Of a stretch of DNA of 64,000 bases, positions 34,591 through 46,552 are shown piece by piece. Positions within the stretch are counted from its first letter, which is position 1; each line of letters opens with the position of its first letter. The stretch lies in contig JAKSGN010000035.1 in assembly GCA_024180945.1 (NCBI GenBank), forward strand, positions 1,550,001-1,614,000, read 5' to 3'. The translations under genes and the position numbers were made by a program. This stretch comes from Macrophomina tecta. Its lineage: Eukaryota > Ascomycota > Dothideomycetes > Botryosphaeriales > Botryosphaeriaceae. Under the pieces are notes generated by a model. The model did no database searches. It had not been told where the DNA came from and saw only the letters and a program-made list of their open reading frames with translations.

Positions 34591-36005
34591 ATGTTGGAAG
34601 CAACAAAGACTTCGCGCAGCGCTCGTCGTGTGTCATCCTCTCTTACAGCTTCCGATCCTGCCATGGTCTCGTCCACAAGCCCAGCCAGGTCTTTCCAGGC
34701 TGACCTCACCCGCGAGCTTACTGGTGAGTCCGACACAACGCGTCTCAAGATATCTTCAAGCTGACAAGACTCATTGTAGCTGTTGAGTCCGAGGAATGGG
34801 AGCGTGAGCAAAGGATCGAGGAGTCCGTCCAGACGCTCCTTGCCAATGCCACCAGCCGCAAAAGCTACAAGCATAGAGGAAACCCAGGTGTCTTTGATGC
34901 CCTCGAGCCCATCTCAGCGGACGAGTTCCTCGATGATTTGGCTGCCATGGGCGTGCTTCTGCCTGGCTCAGCTCAAGAGCCTGGTGAAGAAGAAACTGCA
35001 AAGGAGAACGCCGGCAAAAAGGCTGAACGTAGGGCGACCGAATGCACTGCAGATGGCGCCCCAAAGGTCGCTACTAGAGCCAGCAGTCGCATTGCCGCCA
35101 TCGCCGCCGCTGCTACAGTCACGGCTACTTCCCCTGTCCTGCCTAGCTCGCTGCCACCCGGCCCCGACACGGATGAGCAAGGCAATGGAAACGATGAGGT
35201 TAGAGGCGAAAATGCCTCTGCAACCAATCCAGAGATCGCCGACCCCATTTCAGAAGACGGCCCCCTGCCCAATGATGCCGTCTCACTCTCGCCCTCAGAC
35301 GAGGATGAAGACAACGACGCCGCCTCTATGATCGGTATGCCCTCTCACTCACCCTCGGATGGCGATGAAGACGACTACGACTACGACTACGACGACGACG
35401 ACGACGACGCCGCTGCCGCCCCTAGCCCCGCCTTGGCCCGCCATCTGCGCTCCCGCGTCGACGCCGTGGTCACCGGCAAGAACGGCTTCCGCCTGCTGCA
35501 CCCCCAGCACTTCTTCACCCCCGGCCCGGACCAGTCCGCTCACCTCACGATCCACTATACCGACGATGATACCCTCCCGGGCGCCACCAAGACCCACACG
35601 TACGGCGCGCGCGGCACCTTCAAAGATATCGCCCCCGACTGGAGCAACGCCGACTACATCACGCGGCTGAACAAGTGGTACAACCAGTTCCTGCTGCGGC
35701 ACGGGGTGGCGGGCCTGCGGCCGGGCGTGATGCCGTTCTCGGCGGCGGAGCGCGCGTGGCTGCGAGAGGTGGGTGCGCGGATGGAGCGCGGGGAGATGCG
35801 CTGGGGCAAGAACAGGCTGGCGGTCGAGTACAACAAGCGTTGGGCGGGCACGGTGATTGAGGGCGAGGACAAGGGGAAGGGGCTGAATGGGAAGACACGC
35901 CCGGCGAGGAGTAGGGATGCGCTGCAGTCGGAGATCTATCGCTCCGAGCTGTTTCCAGAGAGCGTTAAGGGCCACAAGACGAAGAAGGTGGAGAGCATGG
36001 GCTGA
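34591..36005 (+). CDS. Array gene G: DW-box protein, 452 aa
   Basis: Exon 1 (34591-34723, 44 codons) and exon 2 (34780-36005) join in phase 1 over a 56 bp intron (GTGAGT donor, GCTGAC branch, TGTAG acceptor). GNPGVF near 78 and DDLAAMGV near 96 match gene D. A (GAC/TAC)n tract at about 35372-35408 codes for an Asp/Tyr run ahead of the core. The core is the cleanest of the set: KNGFRLLHPQHFF, DQSAHLTIHY, APDWSNADYITRLNKWYNQ (W332), ERAWLREVGARM, YNKRWAGTV and RSRDALQSEI, ending about 25 residues before the stop. The short basic tail suits a nuclear protein. It is the last array member; the next 2.7 kb is empty. Function unknown; the three-helix, Trp-containing layout suggests a Myb/SANT-like DNA-binding unit. 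Confidence 0.8.
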
Positions 36006-38696
36006 GGGGCGTGGAGGTAGCGGTTGGTACGGACGAGCCTTGGGTGCGACTGGTGCTATCGTTCCGCCTTTTGGGTTTTACTGATTAAGGAGGGATGCGA
36101 ACCAGCTCGAGCAAAGCGATCCAGGTTAGGAGCTACTGTGGGGTCTGCACGGCCATGCACTTTCAGGATTTTGCTTTCTTGCTTGCTTGCATAGGCATAT
36201 TGTCCATGCTCATTGCTGCTGAGCACTGGATTTCGTTTCTAGCGGGAGCATCATGTTGGGTAACCACAACCCATTGAGTATGCATATCGGTAGATATTGC
36301 GAAGCAATGGATGCTGTTTTCATTGCCTTTCCAAAGATTACATCCCATCTCCTTCCCGTTATTACGTGCTTTTGAAATTGTATCAAGCGTTGTTCATTCT
36401 GCCTGAGTCATATGGGACTCAAAGAAAGGAGACTGCTCTACGTGAGCCGCTTTGATATCTACACATGGGCCTGCGAAGCTATTCATCATTATTGTGAATG
36501 ATAGCAGATCGATCTCTCAGTGCTCTTCGTGATGTACAATTTCTTTCCAAGGTATTGGAATATAAGAGTCGACATAGTCACTTCAGCTGTAACTTGAATG
36601 CGGCTAATGACGTAGTTTTTTCGGCATTGTATTTCAACAGCCTCAACGGCTGGTGAGAGCATCAAGTGCCTTTCGATGGCAAGACCGCGTGCAATAGCTT
36701 TGGGGGTATCCAGAAGGTCTCTGGACTCTAAAGTCGGTAAAAAAAAAAAAAAAGAAAAAAAGAATGGATGAAAAGCTGCTCACAATCGTGTCATTTTATT
36801 CGCCCAAAACTTGCTCTCACCTACACCTTACGACAGTCAGTGCTGCTATTCAGGCTGTGATTCATTCTTTCCGTTCCCGCAACTATCTTCTGCTGCTGAA
36901 AAACCAGTTGAAGCGTCAAAGACCGCTTACAGCGGTCCAACTGGCGCATTGTCTGAACTTGCCCGATCTTTTGCGAGCGTCTAGTACAGGTGCGTTCGGG
37001 GCTCATGGAATCAGTGTTAGGTATCAGCTTTGCAATAAACGTATCCAGCTTTCTAACCTACTCTTAGTGGCCCCAGGAAACATTGATCAATATCGCATAC
37101 GCGACGGATTCGAAATCTCGATTACTGCGAAGAGTGTTGATGGCACAGACACCATGGACAAGCCTTCAAGGTTGTGGGAGCAGCCCATCTCGTTCGGCGT
37201 TTCCATGAAGCTGCTGAATGCGCTAGAGGTGAAAGTAGGTGAGCGAATAGAAGCATATAGAGGCTAAGCTCGCGGAAAAAGTGCTAGGCTGTCACACAAG
37301 TAATCGCTCACGAGCATGGTTCTATCAAGCTGATAAAGTGCATGTTGACAGCTCGCCGCACAGATACAGCTTATGGACCATTTGGCGAGCGTGACGCAGG
37401 TAGCTGTTAGTTTGAGTAGTTTTTATCTGGACACAGGAGCCTTGAGGCATCCTGCAGAAGGCTAGAGAAGACCAAGGCTGAAGAAGGACAAAGGCGTTAG
37501 CTGGAGACGGGGCAGTTCGTACATAACAGCAGGCGTGGGAAGACTGGTGGCGCAGCTATGAGGAGTGTGGCCAGAGCAGCTGCAATCCATGCGGTGGGTT
37601 GTTCAGATGCAGCTGCGGACGCAAGACAACTGACAAGTCGTCACCCGACGTCCGCGACTTTCATGCATTGCATGGCGACAGCCCCTTTCCGGTTACATCT
37701 CCTGCCCCGCAGCCCCAGACGAGCGGGCACCGCATGAAACACACACGCACAACAATCCGCCACCCCGGTTTTCATCCTTGTCCGATGACAGCGCCCCCTC
37801 CCCTGCATTAGACCTGACAGCTGCCGACTGGACTGAGGCTGCTCACATGCCGCATTCATTTTTGGAGCTTCAAAGCTCACGGTCTCACGCGTTTAGTTCT
37901 TCGGAATGATGTACCCGCGTATGCCGATGACAGTTAGCCGCAAGGGACACGGAAAACAAGCTTGCATGATAATCCGTCTAGGCCGGCTTCATTTCCGGGC
38001 GTGCAGCAAAATAAAAAAAGATTAAACAAGCAGGATTAAGCTGATAAACTTACGGGCGACAGAACACGGAAGAAGTCCAAGCGAGGAGCAAAGTTATTTA
38101 CGAAGGATAATTCTGCTATTTACCCGGTGGTACGTTTGCACACACAACGTCGTATTTCTTGCCATCAAGGCTGATTCAACCTCTTGGTGCACTTGGCTGA
38201 CTATTTACAGTTCCTTCCCGTCCAAATCAGCTCCTCTGCTCATAATCATGTATGTACTGTACGCTGCATATCGCGCATGTGGTATCTTAAATCCTCCATC
38301 GCTCCTAATCCCGCCATGGTATCTCTCTCCGAACAAGATGGTATCAAGCTGCCTAAAAGCAAAGAAAGACAAAAAGTTTAAAAAAAAGAAAAAAAGAAAA
38401 GAAAAGAAAAAAAAACAAAACAGAAAAAGAGAAGCTCCAGTGCCACGCCCCGGCACTATCTAATCCGTAACTTTAGTCGTGTATATCCTTGTCGAACGTG
38501 CATATGCAGTACCACTTGAAGCCTCCAAGCAGGTGTGAGGACTCGGTGGTGAGCCGGCAGCCAGTACGGTCACGACGCATCTGCCTCTCCGGAAGACCTT
38601 CTTCACCACCCCTGATACTGCCCTTATTGCAGTATTACCCGCCTCTTCTTTCCATCCTCGGCACTTTCTCCAAGCCCCGCTCCTAGATCAATCTCC
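36006..38696. other. Gene-free stretch, 2.7 kb, at the right border of the array
   Basis: An A-run of about 15 bases (36739-36753) is followed by a 167-codon frame (36764-37267) that lacks codon bias and any domain, so I do not call it. A/T-rich tracts occur near 38380-38430. The part next to 38696 should be the 3' region of the receptor gene. Confidence 0.35.
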
Positions 38697-40609
38697 TCAC
38701 TCACCCCTAATCCACCTCCCCAAATCGCCCTTAATCCTCTCCCGCAAATGCTCATTGAATCCATACGTCAAGGCATTCGCAAAGCCAACATACTGGCTGC
38801 TACTCTGTAGCACGGCAAGCGTCTTATTCTGGCCGTGCCCGGTGGCCTCCAGCAACCGATTCACGATCCCCGGAATCCACAAGATGACATACATAATCGG
38901 ATAAGCGTTGAGCAATAGCATGCGCTTGATCTCGCGCTCAACCTGGCGAGACTGTCGGCGAGCGACGCTGGAGACGGATGTGGTGGAGATACGATTGGGG
39001 TTGCCCGAGGTGGCGGCAGGAGCGGTGTTGTGGAGGACCAGGGGCTGGAAGGAGGTGGTGGAGTAGGCGTGGGGGGAGGCGAGCGGGGGCGGAGGGGAAG
39101 GCAGCGGTGTCGGTGCGGAGAGCTGGCGCGGGTGCGGCGGCGGCGCCATGGGTTGATAGTTGGGCGTGTGGTAGTCGAGAGGGGAGGTAGGGCGGACGGG
39201 GGCGCCGGCATCAACGTGGTGGATAGGGTCTGGGTGTTGTGGAGGCGGAGGAGAGGGGGCGGTGAAGGTTTGCGAGAGTCTTGGGCCTGCGAGAGAAGAA
39301 TGATACTTGGTCAGATTGTGTGGCTGTGGCTGTGGTAGGAGCGACGTGTGCAGAGAGGCGGGCTGCTTATTAAAGGTGCAAGGATGAGGGCGCTGGCCGG
39401 GAAGTGCGGGAAGCTTAAATCGGGCGAGGGATGACAAAGTTATAGGAAAATCGGAGAAGTTATAAGGCTTACCTTGCATTGGCAAGTCGAGATCCTCCTC
39501 CAAGGACTGGCTGTTGGTGATGGGCAAGCTCTCCTCTGGCGCGATCTCCTCCTCCATTATTTGGGCACCGGTGTTTTTGGTCACACTGTCGTTGCGCCTG
39601 TCGAAAGTGAACTCCGGATTCGTGTTGTTGCCGGGGAAATTGGTAGATTGTCCGGGGAAATTGGCGACGTCGGTGGGGAAACTGACCCGACGTGATCGGT
39701 GCACGTCGCCCAACTCCAGGTCTTCGTCAGACATGACCTCGAATCCCCTCTTTTTGGGCTTATGGTAGCCTCGGCTGCTGACGGTTGTTCCTGTGGCGCC
39801 AGTACTGTTTGAATTTGGATCCGTGTCGTAGGACCCTTTGAGTTTTGAGGTGGCCATTTCCGCGAAATGGCGCGTCATGTACCAGTAGACGTAGATGTAG
39901 ATGCCGATCGTGCTGAAAATGATTGCGAATCGCCAGCCATGGGTGAGCGCGTATCGCAAGTCGGTCCGTTTGGAAGAGATCCAACACCAGTTGCCGCTAA
40001 CCGGGACCATCTGGCCCATGGCGGTAGCGGTAATGCCTGAGGTAATTACCGTCAACGCACCGACCAATGAGCCACGTGGTGAGGAACTCACTCGTAATAA
40101 TCGGAACAATCCACACGGACAGGCAGATGACAACCTTCCTGCCTAAGGACGCATTTGGCATGTAGGTTTTCCGGGTTATGGTGAGGACAGTCACTAGGGC
40201 TATCGCCAGGATGGAGAAGTCTGCAGCCTGGGACAGTTTAGCCTATCGGCGGCTACGGGCGAGTTCGGCCATGGTGGCACTTACCTGCACAGATAGCTGT
40301 CCTACCCACCCGTTTAGCGTGCACGCGGGACTTGGAGAGAGGCTATGGTTTGTGACGTATACGATTCCAGAAATGGAATTATTCAGGGAGTTTATGAACT
40401 CTATTGCACGAGCCGTGAGTCTTACGCCAGGGGGGACGCGAAATTCTGGGAAGCGTACCTGCCAAGGCCAAATTGAGGACCAGCGCATGACGAAAAGACC
40501 GCTGCTGTTCGTGGTAGACGATGTAGGAAATCAGGACGCAGGTGGTAGCGACACAGGACAGGAGGCTGCCGACAAGAGTGATCGTGGCGATTAGCTCATC
40601 GTAGGCCAT
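38697..40609 (-). CDS. Seven-helix receptor, Git3/cAMP-receptor-like GPCR
   Basis: Four exons on the minus strand: 40459-40609, 40285-40400, 40092-40227, 38697-40036, with introns of 58, 57 and 55 bp whose phases (1, 0, 1) keep the frame. The start is the first ATG (MAYDELIAT); a longer frame starts only at GTG. Helix I contains LVGSLLSCVATTCVLISYIV, helix II LVLNLALAEFI, helix III the Cys-containing CTLNGWVGQLSV and DFSILAIALV. VSGNWCWI in loop 2 provides the second Cys of the usual disulphide. RYALTHGWRFAIIF starts helix V, AYPIMYVILWIPGI is helix VI and QYVGFANALTYGF helix VII. This order and the WCWI...THGWRF motif are typical of fungal cAMP-receptor-like/Git3 receptors, which signal through G proteins at the plasma membrane. 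Loop 3 is very long and Pro/Ser-rich. A 186 bp in-frame segment (39287-39472) has good splice signals, so the protein is 580 aa, or 518 if spliced. Confidence 0.88.
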
Positions 40610-43600
40610 CCTGGAGGCACAGCGGGAGGGCGTAGGGATGGGAGAGAGCGAGGTGGCCCTCACTGAGGCGGCGTGTGGTGATGTCGAGGGGACCAGGGCA
40701 CGGGCGACTCATATACGAGGCGCGCCGTTATTCCTCGCTTGCCTCGTCCGCATCTAGTTTCAGGAACGAAGCGGCTTGGCGGACGACAGATGCAGGGCAC
40801 GCCTGAAGGGTTATCCCAGCGGCTCCGCCAGGTTTGTAAGCTTAATGGGCGTAGGCGTCCCCCCACGGATCGGCAAGGCAGGTCGGAGGATGCGCGCGCC
40901 CGGAACCTTTGCGCGTGTGTGCTCGACCGAGTCTCTGGCGATGGGTAGGTGCGTCGAGCTTGAGTAGAACGCGAAGGTGGCCTGTGCCAGCGAGCCGCAT
41001 GCTCCCCCAGATTGAGCTCTCGGGCTGCTGCGGAGCAAAGGCTCTACCCGCCTCTCCATGCCGTGGTTCGCAAAAATAGCCACCCTACAACGGCTCCCCG
41101 GACGTGCTAATGTTAGATTTCGCGGCTTGGCCCGGAACCCATGTTTCTGCGAGCAAAACACGCGGGCGTGCCCAATCGAGTCGCAGCGATGAAGTCAGCG
41201 GCCAGGGCTGTGAAACTGAGCGGGCAATTTCGTCGCAGAGCGGACAAGCTCTTGGCTGAGCGCTGGCGCTGGCAGAAATCGGACAATGCCGCGGTGTGTA
41301 CATGGCCGGTCGCATGATGCTGAGAGCTGAGTCGTGCCGGAGTGTTCGCGCGCGGTGGCTGCTCTGTAGGGCATAGAGGGTGTTCCCCGTAATCGGGCCG
41401 GAGCATGATGACCGTAGACCAGCGAAGGCGCTCGTGGCGGTCGCCGGCTAAGGCTTGGCGGCTGCCTCGAAAATGCATGAAAGCTGTGTCCTTGGAGGCT
41501 CCTCGTCAACAGACTACACGGCCGTGCCCGGTGCGGCCGACGTGGAAGATTGGCTGGGGGACGGAGCCTGACGCAGAGGCGCTTGCTAAAGTCTAACTGC
41601 TGCAGATGCTGAAGAAGCTCCAGGCCCCATCCCCCATCGAGCCGTTTCGAGCGCAGGTCTTTTCAGCTGAACCGCGTCCTCTCCCCCCAACACGGGCCCG
41701 GAGTTTTACGGCAGGTTGAGATCGACTGTCGGTGAACAGACTTTCTCCGCACTAGGCGACTGGCGCCGACAGAAACACCACGGCTGCCGACCGCTGACAG
41801 CGCGAAGCCGTGGAACGTGCCGGCGTAGTCGGCATTTCGCGAGCGATCACCCGTCTTAATATCCCCTTTCGTGCCGAGGTGGAGACGGGCCGAAAAAAGC
41901 CAGCCGAGCGAGATGATGCTGCGAGGGAAATCGCCGTCTCATGTTGAAGAGCGGCCTTGGGAAAAAGCGGGAGGTGTTGGCGAGCGTTGGTTTTAGCTTC
42001 GAACTGTGCGTGACGATCATCCGGTCCACCCGGCGCACGTGGTTGCCTCCATCCCCAATCCCTTCCCTTTAAGCAACCCAAGCCTTGGGGCTGCAATTGC
42101 AAATTACCAATCCCTTGGGCTTTCGGCTCTGCTGACATTTGCTGCGGGTGCAGCTCTCTCCATGACATGGGGGAGTCTCAGGCGCTCAGTCATCCGATCT
42201 CTTGGCTCACTTTCTTCCCAGCACCAATCGCCTACTTGAAGAGACTTCACAGTGCTAATGCGAGTGCAAGATCTTTCTGGCACATATTCGCATACACTCG
42301 TCTGATATCTTCTGCTCTGGCTTCTTGCGCATTGAACAGCCCGGTATTCGAAGGAAAGGCTGTCCTCAGATTGTCTTCAACAGTAAGTGTTCGCGGGGAT
42401 TCTCCGTTGCGTTGATCTCATCTCCCAACTCCGCACTGATCAGATTCGAGCGATAATAACGTTGGAAAAACGAATCCACTCCATACTGAAGTAGTCCGCC
42501 ATTAGGGCTCTCGTCATTCTCCTAGAGTTTCGGCACTGTCCTCATTGTACCTCGAATTCCCTGTTCATAGAAAATCAGCTTCGGGATTCAGCCATCATTA
42601 CTTTGTCCTGCGAGTCAGGGCAAGTTATCAAAAATGCGATTTCCCGGTATTTATCCAGCGTCTCTCCCGCGGCAGTCTAGCTAGTCGCCCATGCTTGTGG
42701 AATGTTCTAGCCTACTCAAAACCAGCGGCCTGTCTGGGTCAGTTAGGCTGCGGGCTTACTGCAACTTGGCTTGTTGAATTCCTGCTTCAGGAGTCTGATC
42801 AATGAGGATACAGGTGCCCGCGGCCTATCCTCGACAACGAGCTGTTAGCTCCCAGTGCGCTTCCCAGATGACTTACATCGTAAATGTGCATAAGAAACAA
42901 CCGCCAGATGTTTTGCTCATCGTCTGGCTAGAACAACTGATTCGAATTCGGATCTGCTCCGCAGTGCAGGACTATGTTTTAGCATAGCTTCATCAGCCAG
43001 AAAGTAACCGGCATCTCGTCAAAAAAAAAAAAATAAAAAAGAACATCCTCCTCGAACACCAGGCAAGAAGCTGATTACCACTTTGTGCGGATAGCAACAC
43101 CCTATCTTGACTAATTTCTTAGTTAAAGGCTTGTGCAAACCAAATCAGATGAGTAGGAATATAAATGTAGGGCATCTTAAGCCTCCATGCACGAGAACGC
43201 GTTGGCTCCAGTGACCCCACTAACTAATATCAGTGCACAGATCGCGACGAGAACCAACTTACGATAGTACCGTCGGCTCTTCTGGCACAAATACTATGAT
43301 TTTGCGGTCCATTTTATTCGGCTTCTCGGTCATTGCTCGTCCGTTTTCCTGTTCCGCATCGCTTGCGTGGGATAGCATGGCCACTGTAGAGCCTCTCCGC
43401 ATTTCTCAAGACGCTGAGAAAGTGAGTGAAGTAGTTTTGGGATTTGCCGGGGACAAGGAAGCCCTGCACAATGAGATTTGCACATCAAAGCACCGTCCGA
43501 GCTAGTCTGATGGAAGGTGTTTTGTCTTTTTTTTTTTTTTTTCCTCCTTCGTGACGGTTCTGTGCAATTTCTATCCCATGCTGGCGCAGGGTCCCTTTCG

Positions 43601-43883
43601 TGTTCGGCTCCTCCGTTGGCCTGGTCTCAACAAAAGTCCCTACAATGAGTATTGAGTCGTCAAGTCATTACTCCCTTCATCTCGAACATATCATGCTCAG
43701 CGGAGCGTGGAACTGCGCCCTAGAGGGCATAGTCTGGGTCGTATCCTTCGTTTCCAGGAAGCTTACAGGTGCAAGAAATACAGGATTGGATGATTTTTGG
43801 AGTGCGTTGAAGGTGCGTGCAGTATCACGGTGAAACCTCTTGTCTATCGACTTGCAGATGTGACCGTGATTCCGATCCAATGC
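40610..43883. other. Gene-free stretch, 3.3 kb
   Basis: The first few hundred bases are the promoter side of the receptor gene. Frames at 41085-41509 and 41752-42168 are GC-rich shadows with no domain. A 13-base A run at 43021 and a 16-base T run at about 43527 occur in the AT-richer second half. I see no gene. Confidence 0.4.
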
Positions 43884-45836
43884 TCAATCATCAAACCCCT
43901 CCCACTCATCATTCTCTTCCAACCTCCTCTTCTTTCCCTCCTGCCTCACCTTCTCAATCATAGCCTGCAATTCATCCTCCTTCTTCCTCTCTTCATCTGT
44001 CAATTTCTTCTTGCGCTCCACCTCCCTCTTCTTCGCCCTTTTCTCCCTCCTCTTCTCCCTCGTCTCCTTCGCCTCTTTCTGCTCGCTCCACGCATTATCC
44101 CTCCCGCTCTTCCGCTTTTTCGTCTGCCGCAACTCCTCTGCCCCATTCTCCAACGCCTCCTTGAATTTAGCCTCTTCCTCCCTCCTTCTCTTTTCCCTGG
44201 CCTTATCACTGTAGCGGTAGTTCTCCCAGTCAATCGACAATCCCAGCGTCTTATCGCCCTCCCACCTCCTCAGTTCCGGCATCTTCGGCATCCGCAAAAG
44301 CCCCCAAGCATCAGCGTGCTGTTTCCAGTCGAAATCTTTGACGCGGAAGATGCTGCTCGCGGCATGCTTGCTGTAAGCCTGCACCCAGCTGACGAACGCC
44401 CGCTGGGCCTTGTCGTGGAGGGCCCTGTCCTTCAGGACCAGCTCACGAATGGTCTCTGATGCTTCTTGGGCCTCCTCGTCTGTGGTTTCTACGCTCGGCG
44501 TCGTGAGTGGTGTTATGGGTGTCTGGCGCACGGAGAGAAAGGGGATGTAATCTTCCTCGTGCGTGTCCTTGGTGAGGAACGTGACTGCTAAGCCACGGCG
44601 CCCTGCGCGGCCGGCGCGTCCGCAGCGGTGGATGAAAGTCTTTGGGTCCGAAGGCGGGTCGATCTGGATGACGAGATCCACCAGGGGGATGTCGAGACCA
44701 CGAGCAGCCACGTCGGTGGTCAGGAGAACGGTGGGCGATACGCTCTCCGTGAAGCGCTTGAAGTTTCTTTCGCGGACGTTCTGCGGATGCTTCCCGTGCA
44801 AAGGGACAACAGTGGTAGTTGTGAGTAGTGCTGGCAGGACGTGCTGGAAGTAGTCGACGCCAGCACATGTTGAGACGTAGATGATGGACCTTTGCGGGGT
44901 GGGCGAGAGCGTTGACAGGAGCTTCGAGATTGCTGGGAGCTTATGGGACGGAGGAGTAAGAAGATAGGTCATTTGTAACGACGCAGGGGTTCTTTTGTCA
45001 ACCGCTCCTGAAGCTGACTTGACCTTGACAGCAATGCGTACAGGGTTCCGCAGGCCAACGCGGACAAGCTGGGAGACAGCTTCGCTCACACTGGCGCTGA
45101 AAAGACCAGTACGTCTTTGCTTTGGCAAGCGCTGTAGGATCTTTTGCAGGTCATCCTTGAACCCAAGATCCAGTAATCTATCAGCCTCGTCCATGACCAG
45201 GACTTCGAATGAAGACTGCGGGCAGTGTACGTGTGGAGATGAAAGGAGCTCCAGAAGGCGGCCGGGCGTGGCAATGAGAAGGTTGGGAGAAGTCTTGAGG
45301 AATGTGCTGAGGTCTTGGGCAGGAGTTGTGCTTCCACCGAGAAGCAACTGGGGTATCACTTTGAGTGTAGAAGAAGGAAATGAGGGTTGTCCGTCATCGT
45401 CCGAGGTTCCAGTCTGGGCTCGTAAAGCGGCGGCGGACGGGGCGTGAAAGGCAAGGAGGGAGGTCAGGACATTGTGTATTTGAGTTGCCAGTTCTCTGTA
45501 GAAAGTGTGGTTAGAACAGCTCTGTTCCAGAGGTAATGGGGCGTGGACAAACCTGGTGGGAGAGACGATGATAGCGGCAACATGGTGTTTCTTCAAAGGC
45601 TCCTCCAGCCGCAGCAGCCTCTCAACCACGGGTATCAGGAAGGACAAGGTCTTGCCGCTACCGGTCACGGCTTCCACAACCACGTCCTTGTAACCCATGG
45701 ACAGCGGGATCGCGCTGGCCTGGACAGGCGTCATGCGCTCGAAGCCCATGCTGGAGACGGCGTCGAGGACCCATTCCGAGAGGGGCGGAGTGAGAGCATC
45801 CCATGCTCTCGGGTTCTTCGGCTTTTCTGGCGCCAT
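43884..45836 (-). CDS. SPB4: ATP-dependent rRNA helicase SPB4 (DEAD-box), 631 aa
   Basis: Exons 45553-45836 and 43884-45495 join across a 57 bp intron (phase 2) that falls inside motif Ia. The intron has no stop and is a multiple of three, so an unspliced frame also stays open, but splicing restores SPTRELATQI. The start [15 protein letters not shown] and length fit fungal SPB4. All helicase motifs are visible: Q motif [14 protein letters not shown] (31-44), AVTGSGKT (56-63), TPGR, DEAD, SAS (motif III), STCAG region, [11 protein letters not shown] and [10 protein letters not shown]. The C-terminus is the SPB4-type extension ending in a long Lys/Arg/Glu helix. SPB4 acts in the nucleolus in assembly of 60S ribosomal subunits, remodelling 27S pre-rRNA. 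It is divergent from DGK1, with 716 bp between the start codons. Confidence 0.95.
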   Translation of the reverse strand: MAPEKPKNPRAWDALTPPLSEWVLDAVSSMGFERMTPVQASAIPLSMGYKDVVVEAVTGSGKTLSFLIPVVERLLRLEEPLKKHHVAAIIVSPTRFVHAPLPLEQSCSNHTFYRELATQIHNVLTSLLAFHAPSAAALRAQTGTSDDDGQPSFPSSTLKVIPQLLLGGSTTPAQDLSTFLKTSPNLLIATPGRLLELLSSPHVHCPQSSFEVLVMDEADRLLDLGFKDDLQKILQRLPKQRRTGLFSASVSEAVSQLVRVGLRNPVRIAVKVKSASGAVDKRTPASLQMTYLLTPPSHKLPAISKLLSTLSPTPQRSIIYVSTCAGVDYFQHVLPALLTTTTVVPLHGKHPQNVRERNFKRFTESVSPTVLLTTDVAARGLDIPLVDLVIQIDPPSDPKTFIHRCGRAGRAGRRGLAVTFLTKDTHEEDYIPFLSVRQTPITPLTTPSVETTDEEAQEASETIRELVLKDRALHDKAQRAFVSWVQAYSKHAASSIFRVKDFDWKQHADAWGLLRMPKMPELRRWEGDKTLGLSIDWENYRYSDKAREKRRREEEAKFKEALENGAEELRQTKKRKSGRDNAWSEQKEAKETREKRREKRAKKREVERKKKLTDEERKKEDELQAMIEKVRQEGKKRRLEENDEWEGFDD

Positions 45837-46552
45837 GGCGAGGGTCGAGGGACTGTAGAAGGCGGGTGACGGCAGCGCGCAGATGCACCAAAGATCCCAG
45901 AGGCGGCCGCAAAAATTCGAGCTTGAGTCGTGCTTATCGATAAGGAGTAGAGCTTGAATCGCGTGCACGGGATTGGGCGAAGGGCGGGTCAGAACAGGCA
46001 ATTCATCAACGCGATGGCCCAGGCACGGGCAGGCACGTCAGGCAGGGCGCAGGAGCGGTCGCGCGAGCGGTGATGGGCGGCGCGGCGAGCTATGATGTTG
46101 CCGGTCATGCAAGTGGCAGTGTGACTGGCCAGCCGGAAGCGCGATGATGTTCGATCCGGCTCGGCCGCAAGAAAAAATCAAGTCGTACGCAGGCTGCCAG
46201 CCGGAGCCGCCGACTTCCAGCTCGCAATCTTACCTCTGTTCGACTATAGCTGCCGTCTCCGCGCCCCTTCACACGCTTCCTCTCTTCATAAACCACCACG
46301 CTGGCCGCCGAGTCCGACGCCCCAGAATATGCGCCGGCTCTACGCGCGACCAAAGAGACGACCACCCTGCCTGTTCCTCTAGTGCGCATCCATCCGGCAC
46401 GAGACCACCCTGCATCTGCGACACCACCCGGCCCTCCAGACACCGCCGCTTTCTTCCACCTCCTCTCTTCACTCTGGGCCCAAGCCCTCCCGCTCTCCGG
46501 CTGCGTCCGCTCCCCTCTCCTCCCACCCTTCTCTGATTGCTGGTATCCCGCC
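45837..46552. promoter_or_regulatory. Shared divergent promoter region of SPB4 and DGK1
   Basis: The two start codons face away from each other across 716 bp. The DGK1 side is C/T-rich (46250-46550), a usual fungal leader pattern. No specific factor site is claimed. Confidence 0.55.

Noticed and set aside
36764..37267. 167-codon plus-strand frame after an A run
   Set aside because: Codon use is flat and unlike the confident genes; no domain or intron signals were found.
41085..42168. Several 80-140 codon GC-rich frames
   Set aside because: They occur on both strands and in several frames at once, with no domain or splice signals, as expected of GC-rich noise.
43797..44459. 220-codon plus-strand frame rich in Leu and Pro
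   Set aside because: It is antisense to the basic C-terminus of SPB4.
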